From NCBI RefSeq assembly GCF_000505545.1, contig NZ_AYTB01000009.1, positions 1-64,000 on the forward strand: a stretch of DNA of 64,000 bases, given 5' to 3'. Below are positions 51,001 through 58,954 of the stretch, piece after piece. Below the pieces are notes generated by a model. That model saw only the letters and a program-made list of their open reading frames with translations. It did no database searches and was not told where the DNA came from. A program made the position numbers and the translations under genes. The first letter of the stretch is position 1. The number at the start of each line of letters is the position of its first letter. The stretch is from Kurthia huakuii LAM0618. Its GTDB lineage: Bacteria > Bacillota > Bacilli > Bacillales_A > Planococcaceae.

Positions 51001-52558
51001 GCGGGTTGGTTACTTGCGCAAATAGTTGTTTAAAATAATGAAATAAAGATTGCGGCTTATCCGATAAAACCGCAAGTGGCGTATCATTGCCCATCGAACC
51101 TAATGGGTCTGTTTTACCTGTTACAAGCGGCACGATATATTTATGGACATCTTCATATGTGTAACCAAAAATCTTTTGATGAAGCAATAAATCATCGATA
51201 TTTTCTGACTTTTCTCGTTGCTGTTCGAGCTTCATTAAATGCTCGTCTAACCATTGTTGATATGGTTTCGCTGCTGCCATGTCTTTTTTCAAGACATCAT
51301 CGGCAATAATTTCACGTTGTTCTAAATCGATTAAAAGCATCTTCCCTGGGCTTAATCGTTCTTTATACGCCACCTGTTCTTCAGCTACGTCAATGACCCC
51401 GACTTCTGAAGAATAGATAATATAATCGTCTTTTGTTACATAATAACGCGCTGGGCGTAAGCCGTTGCGGTCTAAAATCGCCCCAATTTGTTGACCGTTT
51501 GTGAACGCGATTGATGTTGGACCGTCCCAAGGTTCGATTAATGTGCTATTGTATTGGTAGAACGCCTTTTTCTCAGCTGAAATATGCGGATTTTCTGTCC
51601 ACGGTTCCGGAATCATCATCATCGCTGTTTCTGCTAATGAGCGACCTGCTAATACGAAAAACTCAAACGCATTATCGACCATCGCTGAGTCAGAGCCTTC
51701 CGCATTGATAATTGGGAGTACCTTTTCAAGGTCATCGCCAAACGCTTCCGAAACCAATTGTCGTTCGCGTGCTTTCATCCAATTGGCATTGCCAAGTACG
51801 GTGTTGATTTCGCCGTTATGAATAATGTAGCGGTTCGGATGAGCGCGTTCCCACGACGGGAATGTATTCGTAGAATAACGTGAATGCACAAGTGCCATCG
51901 CGGACGTAAACTGCTCATGTTGTAAGTCCACATAAAACTGTGCCACTTCCTCAGGTGCTAATAAACCTTTGAATACCATCGTTTGCGTTGATAAACTTGG
52001 ACAATAAAACGTGAGATGTTGCGCTTTCGCCCAATTTTCTACACGCTTGCGAATGACATACAGTTTTCGTTCAAATGCGAGGGAATTTTCTGACAAACTA
52101 CTAGCAATGAATAGTTGGCGAACAACCGGCGCTGTTTGCTTTGCCGTTTCACTTAACGACTCGGTATTTGTCGGAGCAGTACGCCAACCAATCAGCGTTT
52201 GACCCTCCTCTGCAATGACCGCGTTGAATTTTTCTTCAATTCGTCGTCGCTGAGCGTCATCTGTTGTGAAAAACAACTGACCTACAGCGTATTCGCCTTT
52301 CGGTGGTAGCGCCCATGTTGTCACCTGACGGAAAAACGCATCTGGAATCTGCACCATTAGCCCAGCACCATCACCTGTTTTACCGTCGCTGCCACGTCCT
52401 GCTCGGTGGTCTAGGCGGCAAAGCATCGCTAAACCTTGCACGACGATGTCATGTGTCGGTTCATTTTTTAAGCTCGCATAAAAGCCAATGCCACATGCAT
52501 CATGCTCGAAATTTGGATGATAAAGCCCTTGTTCTTTCTGAATATTTTGAAACGTCAT
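48047..52558 (-). CDS. gltB: Glutamate synthase large subunit
   Basis: 1503 residues; makes two glutamates from glutamine and 2-oxoglutarate. The glutaminase nucleophile is Cys22 (EHDACGIGF), so about 21 residues must be removed as a propeptide. The FMN/synthase domain includes GAMSFGSIS and GAKPGEGGQLPG. The 3Fe-4S cysteines are in CVMMRACHLDTCPVG. The C-terminal beta-helix domain has repeated G-x-A-G-G-like segments (GGNVVILG, NFGAGMSGGVAYV). B. subtilis calls the gene gltA. Control by the divergent gltC is expected. Confidence 0.97.
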   Translation of the reverse strand: MTFQNIQKEQGLYHPNFEHDACGIGFYASLKNEPTHDIVVQGLAMLCRLDHRAGRGSDGKTGDGAGLMVQIPDAFFRQVTTWALPPKGEYAVGQLFFTTDDAQRRRIEEKFNAVIAEEGQTLIGWRTAPTNTESLSETAKQTAPVVRQLFIASSLSENSLAFERKLYVIRKRVENWAKAQHLTFYCPSLSTQTMVFKGLLAPEEVAQFYVDLQHEQFTSAMALVHSRYSTNTFPSWERAHPNRYIIHNGEINTVLGNANWMKARERQLVSEAFGDDLEKVLPIINAEGSDSAMVDNAFEFFVLAGRSLAETAMMMIPEPWTENPHISAEKKAFYQYNSTLIEPWDGPTSIAFTNGQQIGAILDRNGLRPARYYVTKDDYIIYSSEVGVIDVAEEQVAYKERLSPGKMLLIDLEQREIIADDVLKKDMAAAKPYQQWLDEHLMKLEQQREKSENIDDLLLHQKIFGYTYEDVHKYIVPLVTGKTDPLGSMGNDTPLAVLSDKPQSLFHYFKQLFAQVTNPPIDSIREHLVTSTMTLLGKEGNILHPTAKNCERIFLETPILTNGQFAQLKQHDHKQSAVIELTMTHDVASDLARIAAEADVALRRGVELLILSDRNVTIDKPMLPILLAASSLHQHLVRTGERTQASIIVEAAEVREVHHHAALIGYGVDAINPYLVFATIDKAIRDEHLDMSYEQALARYVYAASQGVVKVMSKMGISTIQSYRGAQIFEAVGISQDVIDKHFTGTASQLGGIDLQTIGEEARRRHEQAVESGDKGLPPGSDYQWRANGEHHAFNPKTIHTLQWATRKNDFGLFHQYTEMANEERLGFLRNLLTFKPTESIPLEEVESAASIVKRFKTGAMSFGSISQEAHEALAIAMNRIGGKSNSGEGGEDAARFEPDANGDLRRSQIKQIASGRFGVKSHYLVNANELQIKMAQGAKPGEGGQLPGNKVYPWVAAVRGSTTGVGLISPPPHHDIYSIEDMAELIYDLKNANRHARISVKLVAKAGVGTIAAGVAKGAADVIVISGYDGGTGASPKTSIKHTGLPWELGLAEAHQTLMLNNLRDRVTLETDGKLMTGKDVIMAALFGAEEFGFATAPLIVLGCVMMRACHLDTCPVGVATQNPELRAKFIGSPDHVVNFMLFIAEEVREYMAKLGFRTFEDMVGRTDLLTVSDRANTHWKASQLDLSKLLYQVDGPRTKQGAQQHKLEQTLDLREILPRVDFAIKHASPISLTFPINNTDRAVGTIVGSEISMQYGAVGLPEDTIKLHFTGSAGQSFGAFIPNGMLMSVDGDANDYFGKGLSGGKVLVSAPIKGRDEANVIAGNVCLYGATSGEAFINGRAGERFAVRNSGADVVVEGIGDHGLEYMTGGNVVILGDVGKNFGAGMSGGVAYVRPTNIEAFKAACNLEMIEFTTQFTQQDMELLKALLEKHIHYTDSSKAKAILRDFATAMDGFIKVVPTDYKQMLAQIASFEQQGLSEQEAAMKAFAVVTAPNDRAVTKS

Positions 52559-52571
52559 AAAAATCCCTCCC

Positions 52572-52596
52572 TTGTGAATCTATTTTAAATTCACAA
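52572..52596. promoter_or_regulatory. Inverted repeat over the gltB -10 region
   Basis: Arms TTGTGAA / TTCACAA with an 11-nt spacer, overlapping the gltB -10. The spacing does not fit Rex or TnrA sites. It may be a GltC or other regulator site. Confidence 0.4.
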
Positions 52597-52610
52597 ATCA
52601 ATGCAAACAA
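52582..52610 (-). promoter_or_regulatory. Promoter of gltBD
   Basis: Minus strand: -35 TTGTTT (52605-52610), 17-bp spacer, -10 TAAAAT (52582-52587), giving a leader of about 15-20 nt that contains the GGGAGGG site. Confidence 0.55.
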
Positions 52611-52631
52611 TATATACTTTATATAGAATCA

Positions 52632-52646
52632 ATCTAAAAAATAGAT
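52632..52646. promoter_or_regulatory. Inverted repeat upstream of gltC (candidate GltC box)
   Basis: ATCTA-N5-TAGAT, a 15-bp dyad between the two divergent genes, about 20 bp before the gltC start. It has the T-N11-A arrangement of LysR-type sites and could serve gltC autoregulation. Confidence 0.4.
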
Positions 52647-52665
52647 GAATTGGAGTTGACATGCC

Positions 52666-53568
52666 TTGGAATTACGACAACTACGCTATTTCGTCGCAGT
52701 TGCTGAACGTGAACATATCTCAGAAGCTGCTGAAAATTTACATGTTGCACAATCTGCTGTCAGTAGACAAATCGCCAATTTGGAATCTGAATTAGGTGCT
52801 GAATTGTTTGAACGCATCGGCCGCAACGTCAAATTAACACCAATCGGACATGTGTTTTTAGAACATGCCGTCGTCGCGTTAAAAGCGATTGATTTTGCAA
52901 AAAAACAAGTCGATGAATATTTAGATCCTGAGAAAGGCACGATTAAAATCGGGTTCCCGACGAGCCTAGCAAGCTTTTTGCTACCTACTGTCATCTCAGC
53001 ATTTAAAAAAGAACATCCGAATGTGTCATTCCACTTGCGCCAAGGGTCTTATCGCTTTTTAATTAACGCCGTTAAAAATCGCGAGCTCAACTTAGCATTC
53101 CTTGGACCTGTGCCACAAAAAGATGAATTGATCGATACAAAAATTTTATTTACCGAAAATATTTCCGCACTCGTTCCAGAAAACCACCGTCTAGCCGAAA
53201 AGAAAGAAATTCAGCTTGGTGACTTACGCAACGAAAACTTCGTATTGTTCCCAGAGGATTTCATTTTAAATAAAGTTGTTGTAGATGCGTGTAAGTCGGT
53301 TGGCTTTACGCCAAATATTACATCAGAGGGAGAGGACATGGATGCGTTAAAAGGGCTTGTTGCAGCGGGCATTGGTATTACGCTACTGCCAGAGTCAGCA
53401 TTTTATGACGCCACGCCGCGACGCACCGTGCGCCTATCACTCATCGAGCCACCATTCACACGCAACGTCGGTGTCATCTTCCCAAGCACGCGTGAACTCG
53501 CACCATCGGAAGAAATTTTCTTAGAATTCGTTGGTCATTTTTTCTCGCGTCTGACACAATTCCGTTAA
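52666..53568 (+). CDS. gltC: LysR-type regulator GltC
   Basis: 300 residues. The first 65 residues are the LysR winged helix (ELRQLRYFVAVAEREHISEAAENLHVAQSAVSRQ); the rest is the effector domain (IGFPTSLASFLLPTVISAF, GPVPQKDE, LVAAGIGITLLPESAF). It matches B. subtilis GltC along its length, and is divergent from gltBD as there. GltC activates gltAB when 2-oxoglutarate is high and glutamate low. It starts at TTG, with TTGGAG upstream. Confidence 0.94.
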   Translation: MELRQLRYFVAVAEREHISEAAENLHVAQSAVSRQIANLESELGAELFERIGRNVKLTPIGHVFLEHAVVALKAIDFAKKQVDEYLDPEKGTIKIGFPTSLASFLLPTVISAFKKEHPNVSFHLRQGSYRFLINAVKNRELNLAFLGPVPQKDELIDTKILFTENISALVPENHRLAEKKEIQLGDLRNENFVLFPEDFILNKVVVDACKSVGFTPNITSEGEDMDALKGLVAAGIGITLLPESAFYDATPRRTVRLSLIEPPFTRNVGVIFPSTRELAPSEEIFLEFVGHFFSRLTQFR

Positions 53569-53570
53569 TG

Positions 53571-53606
53571 CAAATCCTTCTGATAAGCGCTTCAGAAGGA
53601 TTTTTC
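53571..53606 (+). terminator. Terminator of gltC
   Basis: Perfect stem AATCCTTCTGA / TCAGAAGGATT with an 8-nt loop, followed by Ts. Confidence 0.9.
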
Positions 53607-53616
53607 ATAACCTAAA

Positions 53617-53635
53617 AAAGAAAGCGTTTCCACTA
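53617..53635 (+). promoter_or_regulatory. CcpA cre-like site upstream of the SDR gene
   Basis: AGAAAGCGTTTCCA resembles the cre core TGAAAACGCTTTCA type (central AAGCGTTT). A TATAAT lies 8 bp downstream (53643-53648), so binding would cover the -35 region. About 100 bp ahead of the SDR start. Confidence 0.4.
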
Positions 53636-53735
53636 AATACTATATAATAGAAGAAACCCCAAATCGTTTTAGTTTAATTTTAAAATATTTTGCGTTATAC
53701 TACTGTACGCAAGCATTTTGAAAGGGGTTTTATAA

Positions 53736-54497
53736 ATGAATCGTTTAAATAATAAAGTCGCACTTATTACAGGTAGTGGTGCAGGGATTGGCAAGGAAAT
53801 CGCGAAACGTTTTGCAGGCGAAGGTGCCAAAATCGTTATCGCTGATTTTAACGAAGCCGCGTTAACAGACACTGTGAAAGAATTACAAGCTGCAGGACAT
53901 GAAGCATTCGGCGTCAAAGTGAACGTAGCAGTAGAAGAAGATGTGCAACGCATGATTGATGATTCGATTGCACACTTTGGTCAGCTCGATATTTTAGTAA
54001 ACAATGCCGGTGTGAGCGATAATATGCAAGCAGCAGGCAACGTAACTGATGACGTATGGCAACGCGTCTTTGACATTAACGTAACAGGCGTTATGCGCGG
54101 CATTCGTAAAGTTCTGCCTCACTTCACAGAGCGCGGTAAAGGAACAATCGTCAATATGGCTTCGATTTCAGGGTTATTTGGCGGTCGTGGCGGCTTAGGC
54201 TATACAGCGGCTAAACATGCGATTGTCGGCATGACAAAGAACGTAGCGTCACAATACGGTGCACAAGGCGTGCGTTGTAACGCCATCGCTCCAGGACAAA
54301 TCCAAACAGGCTTCGCGGCGAATATGGCCAATGTCGATAAATTCGGTATGGAAGCAGCCATTCGTGGGACAAACTTAATGTCACGTGCAGGTACAGTTGA
54401 TGATGTCGCAAACATCGCGCTGTTCTTAGCATCAGACGAGTCAGATTTAATCAACGGTGTAGCATTAGCTGCAGACGCTGGTTGGAGCGCTTATTAG
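53736..54497 (+). CDS. Short-chain dehydrogenase/reductase (FabG/acetoin reductase-like)
   Basis: 253 residues. NAD(P) motif ITGSGAGIGKEIA, NNAG motif in DILVNNAGVS, catalytic Ser in NMASISGL, YxxxK in YTAAKHA, and the C-terminal ASDESDLINGVALAADAG. Asp at the end of the second strand (VIADFN) favours NAD. It is a classical SDR close to FabG-like reductases and glucose/acetoin dehydrogenases; the substrate is undecided. Its TAG stop shares two bases with repeat copy C. Confidence 0.9.
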   Translation: MNRLNNKVALITGSGAGIGKEIAKRFAGEGAKIVIADFNEAALTDTVKELQAAGHEAFGVKVNVAVEEDVQRMIDDSIAHFGQLDILVNNAGVSDNMQAAGNVTDDVWQRVFDINVTGVMRGIRKVLPHFTERGKGTIVNMASISGLFGGRGGLGYTAAKHAIVGMTKNVASQYGAQGVRCNAIAPGQIQTGFAANMANVDKFGMEAAIRGTNLMSRAGTVDDVANIALFLASDESDLINGVALAADAGWSAY

Positions 54498-54615
54498 AGG
54501 CTGAGACAGGCGTGTAACAACACCCTCTCAGATGAGCATAAAAAAACCGGAATCGCGCGGTAGCGCGGTTCCGGTTTTTCGTTGCGAACTAATGAAATGT
54601 GTTGTCAAAGCCTCT
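54496..54615 (+). repeat. Dispersed nested-palindrome element, copy C
   Basis: Plus orientation. The 5' arm AGAGGCT begins with the AG of the SDR stop codon TAG; the 3' arm AGCCTCT ends inside the stop codon of metQ. The central stem ACCGGAATCGCGC / GCGCGGTTCCGGT is intact with T5 after it. The segment after it is about 23 nt shorter than in copies A and B, lacking CGCTAAAAAAGG. Confidence 0.9.
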
Positions 54616-55462
54616 ATTTACTTACAGGAACGACAGAACCGCCCCATTCATCTGTAATGAATTGTTGGATTTCTTCAGAATGTAATACGTCCACTAATTT
54701 TTTAATCGCTTCGCTGTCTTTATCGTCTTTACGCACTGCGATAACGTTTACGTATGGTGACTCATCATCTTCAATCGCAATTGAATCTTTTTTCGGATTT
54801 AAGCCTGCATCAATGGCGAAGTTTGAGTTGATGACAACGGCATCTACATCTTTTGAATTGTTGTACGTTTGTACGAGCATTTCTGGATTTACCGCTGGAT
54901 CGATTTTTAAGTCTTTTGGATTTTCAGCGATATCTTTAATTTCAGCTGTTGTTTTATCAACGCCGTCTTTTAATTTGATTAAGCCATTTGCTTCAAGAAG
55001 CGTTAAAATACGACCTTGGTCCGCTACTGATTTTGAGATAACGATTTTTGCGCCTTTTGGTAAATCTTCTAATGATTTGTATTGTTTCGAGTAGATTGCG
55101 ATTGGCTCGATGTGGATACCACCCGCATTGACGAAATCATAATCTTTGTTGTCTTTCATTTGTTGTTCAAGGTATGGAATGTGTTGGAAATAGTTCGCAT
55201 CGATATCACCTGAAGCTAATGCTTTGTTTGGAATAACATAATCTTGCGCTGTTTCGATTTCAAGGTCCACGCCTTCTTTTTCAAGAATTGGTTCTGCTTT
55301 TTTCAAGATTTCTTGGTGTGGTGTGTTCGAAGCCATGATTTTTAGCGTTGTGTCATTTGCATCGCCGCCTGATTTTTCTTTGTCGTCTGAGCCACATGCT
55401 GCTAGGCTAAGTGCTAATGATGCTGTTAATAAACTTGCTACTAATTTTTTTGAAGCTTTCAT
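54614..55462 (-). CDS. metQ: Methionine ABC transporter substrate-binding lipoprotein
   Basis: 282 residues, NlpA/MetQ family. Lipoprotein signal peptide with lipobox LAAC (SLALSLAACGSDD), so it is anchored outside the membrane by Cys. Then TLKIMASNTPHQEIL, QDYVIPNKALASGDIDANYFQH and the C-terminal EWGGSVVPVSK. Start at ATG 55462, with AAAGGGG upstream; the frame to 55522 is unsupported. Last gene of metNIQ. Confidence 0.95.
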   Translation of the reverse strand: MKASKKLVASLLTASLALSLAACGSDDKEKSGGDANDTTLKIMASNTPHQEILKKAEPILEKEGVDLEIETAQDYVIPNKALASGDIDANYFQHIPYLEQQMKDNKDYDFVNAGGIHIEPIAIYSKQYKSLEDLPKGAKIVISKSVADQGRILTLLEANGLIKLKDGVDKTTAEIKDIAENPKDLKIDPAVNPEMLVQTYNNSKDVDAVVINSNFAIDAGLNPKKDSIAIEDDESPYVNVIAVRKDDKDSEAIKKLVDVLHSEEIQQFITDEWGGSVVPVSK

Positions 55463-55508
55463 AATAATAAATCCCCTTTTCCCTCTATATATTTGATACG
55501 CTTTCGCG

Positions 55509-56177
55509 TTATCTTTTATCAAATTTTGCTGTGAAGAAGTCGCCGATAAATTGGATAATAAAGACGATCACTAACACGCAAATGGTTGCGACAAATGTTA
55601 CATCGGTACGTCCACGTTGGAAACCGTCGACAAACGCCAAGTCCCCTAGTCCACCAGCACCGATAATACCGGCCATCGCGGTGTATCCTACAAGCGCTAC
55701 TGCTGTTACCGTAATACCTGACACAAGTGCCGGTAATGATTCTGGAATCAACACTTTAAAAATAATCGTTGATGTTTTAGCTCCCATTGAGCGCGATGCT
55801 TCAATGACGCCTTTGTCAATTTCACGTAAGGCGATTAACACCATGCGTGCATAAAATGGTGCAGCGCCGATAATTAACGCTGGTAATGCCGCATTCGCTC
55901 CTAAAATCGAGTCGAATAAAAATGTTGTAAACGGAATTAATAAAATGACTAAAATGATAAATGGAATCGAACGGAAGACGTTGACGAATGCGCCGGTAAT
56001 CCAGTTCGCTAATTTATTTGCCCATAGTTGATACGGGCTTGTTAAAAATAAGATAATCCCTAATGCGAGTCCTAAAATAAACGTGATGACCGTTGACACA
56101 GCCGTCATATAGAGTGTTTGCAGTGTCGCCTCCCAAAGGCGGTCCCACTCAACGTTTGGAAATAAATCAGTTAGCAT
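55509..56177 (-). CDS. metI: Methionine ABC transporter permease
   Basis: 222 residues, five to six helices (B. subtilis metP). The ABC permease loop EASRSMGAKTSTIIFKVLIPES contacts MetN, and AMAGIIGAGGLGDLA follows. I use ATG 56177 because GGAGGTG lies 7 nt away; GTG 56180 is also possible. Overlaps metN by 11 bp. Confidence 0.94.
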   Translation of the reverse strand: MLTDLFPNVEWDRLWEATLQTLYMTAVSTVITFILGLALGIILFLTSPYQLWANKLANWITGAFVNVFRSIPFIILVILLIPFTTFLFDSILGANAALPALIIGAAPFYARMVLIALREIDKGVIEASRSMGAKTSTIIFKVLIPESLPALVSGITVTAVALVGYTAMAGIIGAGGLGDLAFVDGFQRGRTDVTFVATICVLVIVFIIQFIGDFFTAKFDKR

Positions 56178-57198
56178 CACGAATCACCTCCGATTTAATT
56201 CCTTTGTTTTCTAAATAATGAATCGCAGCGGCGACATCGGCATCTGCGCCGGTTAACTGAACGATTAATGTGCCGTACGGGCCACTTTTTGTCGGTGAAA
56301 TATTCCCGTGGACGATGTTGACGTCTACCGTAAATGTACGAATAATTTCAGTAATGACCGGTTGCTCGGTTTGGTCGCCGACGAAAAATAATTTAATTAA
56401 TTCGCCGTCGCGGTAATCTTCGAGCATTTGCGCCACCGATTCTTTCTGACCTGATGATGTCACCTGTGTCACAAAACGTTTTGTAATCGGCGCTTGTGGA
56501 TTTTGGAATACTTCAAGCACATCACCTTGTTCGACGACTTGCCCTTTTTCCATAACCGCTACGCGATGACAAATTTTTCGAATAACGTGCATCTCATGTG
56601 TAATCAAGACGATTGTTAAGCCTAGTTTGTCGTTAATGCTCACTAGTAAGTCTAAAATCGCATCGGTCGTTTCGGGGTCAAGCGCTGATGTTGCTTCATC
56701 ACAAAGCAATACAGTCGGGTTATTTGCGAGTGCACGGGCAATGCCGACACGCTGCTTTTGACCACCAGACAATTGCGATGGATAGGCATCATCGCGACCT
56801 TCTAAGCCAACGAGTGCAATTAATTCTTTGACACGTTTAGCGCGGGCCGCCTTTTTCACACCAGCGATTTCTAGTGGAAAGGCGATGTTTTCTGCCACTG
56901 TACGTGACCATAATAGATTGAAGTGTTGGAACACCATACTAATATTGTGACGCGCATTGCGTAGCGCATTGCCGCGTGCTTTTGAAATATTGACATCATT
57001 CACAATGACGTCGCCTGATGTTGGTTGTTCTAAACCGTTCAGTAAGCGAATCATCGTACTTTTCCCGGCGCCACTGTATCCGATAATGCCAAAGATTTCA
57101 CGATCTTGGATTGTTAAATTCACATTATCGACAGCAGTTAGAGAGCCGTTTGCTGTTTTATATTGTTTTGAAACATTTTCTAACTGTATCACTGTCAC
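56167..57198 (-). CDS. metN: Methionine ABC transporter ATP-binding protein
   Basis: 343 residues. ABC domain in the first ~240: Walker A GYSGAGKSTMIRLLN, signature LSGGQKQRVGIARAL, Walker B LLCDEATSALDPET, switch His in VLITHEMHVI. The C-terminal ~95 residues are the NIL/ACT-like domain that senses methionine and inhibits transport. First gene of the operon, behind a SAM-I riboswitch. Confidence 0.96.
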   Translation of the reverse strand: MTVIQLENVSKQYKTANGSLTAVDNVNLTIQDREIFGIIGYSGAGKSTMIRLLNGLEQPTSGDVIVNDVNISKARGNALRNARHNISMVFQHFNLLWSRTVAENIAFPLEIAGVKKAARAKRVKELIALVGLEGRDDAYPSQLSGGQKQRVGIARALANNPTVLLCDEATSALDPETTDAILDLLVSINDKLGLTIVLITHEMHVIRKICHRVAVMEKGQVVEQGDVLEVFQNPQAPITKRFVTQVTSSGQKESVAQMLEDYRDGELIKLFFVGDQTEQPVITEIIRTFTVDVNIVHGNISPTKSGPYGTLIVQLTGADADVAAAIHYLENKGIKSEVIRDAN

Positions 57199-57280
57199 TC
57201 CACCTTATTCTAAAACTTTCGAAATCTCTGATTATTTATATGCCAACAATTCACGATGTTTACTATTGGATTTCTTTAAC

Positions 57281-57322
57281 AAAAAAAGAAAACCCTTCTG
57301 CTAAAGAGTAACAGAAGGGTTT
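57281..57322 (-). terminator. Riboswitch-controlled terminator upstream of metN
   Basis: Minus strand: stem AACCCTTCTG / CAGAAGGGTT, then TT-C-T7. It lies directly after the SAM-I aptamer and forms the off state when SAM is bound. Confidence 0.93.
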
Positions 57323-57342
57323 AACATATCGTGTCAAACCGT

Positions 57343-57448
57343 TCTCTCATCTCCCAAAGTAAGACTTTGCGTGATTTGGCACCATATCACAAATTGCGAC
57401 GGTTGCCGGGCTTCATAGGGCACTTCCCTCCACCTCTCTAAATAAGAG
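57343..57448 (-). promoter_or_regulatory. SAM-I (S-box) riboswitch
   Basis: Minus strand shows the S-box core in order: CTCTTATTTAGAGAGGTGGA, GGGAAGTGCCC-ATGAAGCCCGGCAACC, GGTGCCAAATC and the closing GAGATGAGAG. This is the standard methionine-operon leader of Firmicutes; it shuts off metNIQ when S-adenosylmethionine is plentiful. Confidence 0.96.
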
Positions 57449-57503
57449 TAACGACATAAGTTTTTGTTTTATTGTTGCTTCCTACTTTAACACTCTGTTA
57501 TTT

Positions 57504-57818
57504 TTACGTCAATGACTTATTTAAAATTTTTTCATACAAATTTGGTACGGATTGAAAAGCATACACTTTTTCGCGTACTTTACCATGTTCAGAAATAAGC
57601 AAACATGGCACGCTTTCAATTTCATAATCATATGCAAGTTGTTCGATATAATTTAAATTGGCCTTCCCCATTGGAATTTGTGGGAGGACCTTTTCTGTCA
57701 CGTCCATCATTTTAGATGCGACCGCACACGTACCGCACATCGGCGTATACAAATAAAAAGCGGTCACGTCATGCGTTGCCATTTCTTGTTGCCATTGTTC
57801 ACGAGACCATTCGTTCAT
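57504..57818 (-). CDS. yusE: Thioredoxin-like protein (YusE-like)
   Basis: 104 residues with a thioredoxin fold; active-site CxxC in YTPMCGTCAVASKM and cis-proline in IESVPCLLI. Cytosolic. The role is unknown; B. subtilis yusE has the same place near the yusF and gcvH genes. 13 bp after yusF, same operon. Confidence 0.85.
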   Translation of the reverse strand: MNEWSREQWQQEMATHDVTAFYLYTPMCGTCAVASKMMDVTEKVLPQIPMGKANLNYIEQLAYDYEIESVPCLLISEHGKVREKVYAFQSVPNLYEKILNKSLT

Positions 57819-57831
57819 TTACTGTCATTCC

Positions 57832-58176
57832 TTATCGTATTAAATAGGCGGGATTCACTTGAAAATCAGCGTCCGCTAGCACTGCAGCTAAATAATTTCG
57901 TGGCGTATGTTCAACTTGCTTATACATTCGTAACGTATACAAATGCGCTGCATGAGGGAAGTAATGCTGTACGAGCTTTCGCGCTTTCTCACCGGAATGA
58001 TCGGCATCAAAAAACACATACATTTCGCTGTCCTCATAAGGTGCAAGCAGTTCTTCTAAGCGAGCTTCACTAATCGTACCATTCGTACAAATAATTTCGA
58101 CCGCTTCGTTTAACACTGGCAAAATACGCAGTTTATCTTGCCGTCCTTCAACGATTAACACTTTATCAGTAACCAT
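57832..58176 (-). CDS. yusF: Toprim domain protein (YusF-like)
   Basis: 114 residues containing a lone Toprim domain: VLIVEGRQDK with the catalytic Glu, and VFFDADHSGEKARKL with the DxD motif. It resembles the small Toprim proteins related to RNase M5 and primases; a nucleic-acid role is likely but unproven. Start at ATG 58176, after GGAGGTGG; an upstream GTG is inside that site. Confidence 0.85.
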   Translation of the reverse strand: MVTDKVLIVEGRQDKLRILPVLNEAVEIICTNGTISEARLEELLAPYEDSEMYVFFDADHSGEKARKLVQHYFPHAAHLYTLRMYKQVEHTPRNYLAAVLADADFQVNPAYLIR

Positions 58177-58280
58177 TTCTGCCACCTCCGCAAGCTTACC
58201 CGTCTTGTACTTTAGTTATACCATGTTTAGACGCACTCGCCTACAAAAATGCCCAAACTTAAAACAACTCAAACAATTAA

Positions 58281-58417
58281 AAAAGAGGCTTTGACAAAAC
58301 AGTTCCTGTTCCTTTTTTAGCGTTCGCAAAAAAAAAAAGGAACCGCGCCACAGCGCGATTCCGGTTTTTCTTATGCTCATCTGAGAGGATGTTGTTACAC
58401 GTATGTCCCAGCCTCTT
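58281..58417 (-). repeat. Dispersed nested-palindrome element, copy D
   Basis: Minus orientation, starting 14 bp after the gcvH stop and before yusF. Arms and inner blocks match copies A-C, but the right half of the central stem has lost its last GG-C/T bases: GCGCGGTTCC runs directly into ten Ts on the minus strand. This makes a textbook intrinsic terminator, and suggests the central hairpin is under selection for termination. Confidence 0.88.
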
Positions 58418-58430
58418 GCATTAATAGCAA

Positions 58431-58811
58431 TTATTCAGCGATTGCTTCTTTGTATTGATCTGCAGTTAATAAACCTTCAACGTCTGCTTCATTTGCAGGT
58501 TCAACAACAACCATCCACGCTTGTTCGTATGGAGATTCGTTTACTAGTTCTGGAGAATCTTCTAAGTTTTCGTTTACTTCTAAGATTTTACCAGCGATTG
58601 GTAAATATAATTCAGAAACTGTTTTTACAGATTCAACACTACCGAATGATTCGCCAGCGCCGATGTCGTCGCCTACTGCTGGTAGTTCTACGAATACGAT
58701 ATCACCAAGTTCTGATTGTGCAAATTCAGTAATACCGATTACTGCTTTACCATCTTCTAATTTAACCCATTCGTGATCTTCTGTGTAACGTAAGTTTGTT
58801 GGAACGCTCAT
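58431..58811 (-). CDS. gcvH: Glycine cleavage system H protein
   Basis: 126 residues. The lipoyl lysine is in [11 protein letters not shown] (about residue 62); [19 protein letters not shown] and [14 protein letters not shown] are typical. It shuttles the aminomethyl group in glycine cleavage and in Bacilli also relays lipoate to other enzymes. The other gcv genes are not adjacent. GGAGGG precedes the ATG. Confidence 0.96.
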   Translation of the reverse strand: MSVPTNLRYTEDHEWVKLEDGKAVIGITEFAQSELGDIVFVELPAVGDDIGAGESFGSVESVKTVSELYLPIAGKILEVNENLEDSPELVNESPYEQAWMVVVEPANEADVEGLLTADQYKEAIAE

Positions 58812-58845
58812 TGTTTATTCCCTCCGTTTATGTAATTTCATCTTT

Positions 58846-58874
58846 ATTGTGTCACGTTTTCCGCGTGTTGACAA
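58846..58874 (-). promoter_or_regulatory. Probable promoter of gcvH
   Basis: Minus strand: -35 TTGTCA (58869-58874), 17-bp spacer, -10 CACAAT (58846-58851), about 35 bp before the ATG. Confidence 0.5.
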
Positions 58875-58954
58875 GGGTAATTCCGAACTTTCTAAAGGTC
58901 ATACGTCTTGATATAACAGCATTTCAAGCGTTTGATGAACGCCCGTAATGGACA

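Noticed and set aside
52572..52596. Treating TTGTGAA-N11-TTCACAA upstream of gltB as another Rex site
   Set aside because: The spacing between the arms is too long for Rex (which needs an 18-bp site) and does not fit FNR.
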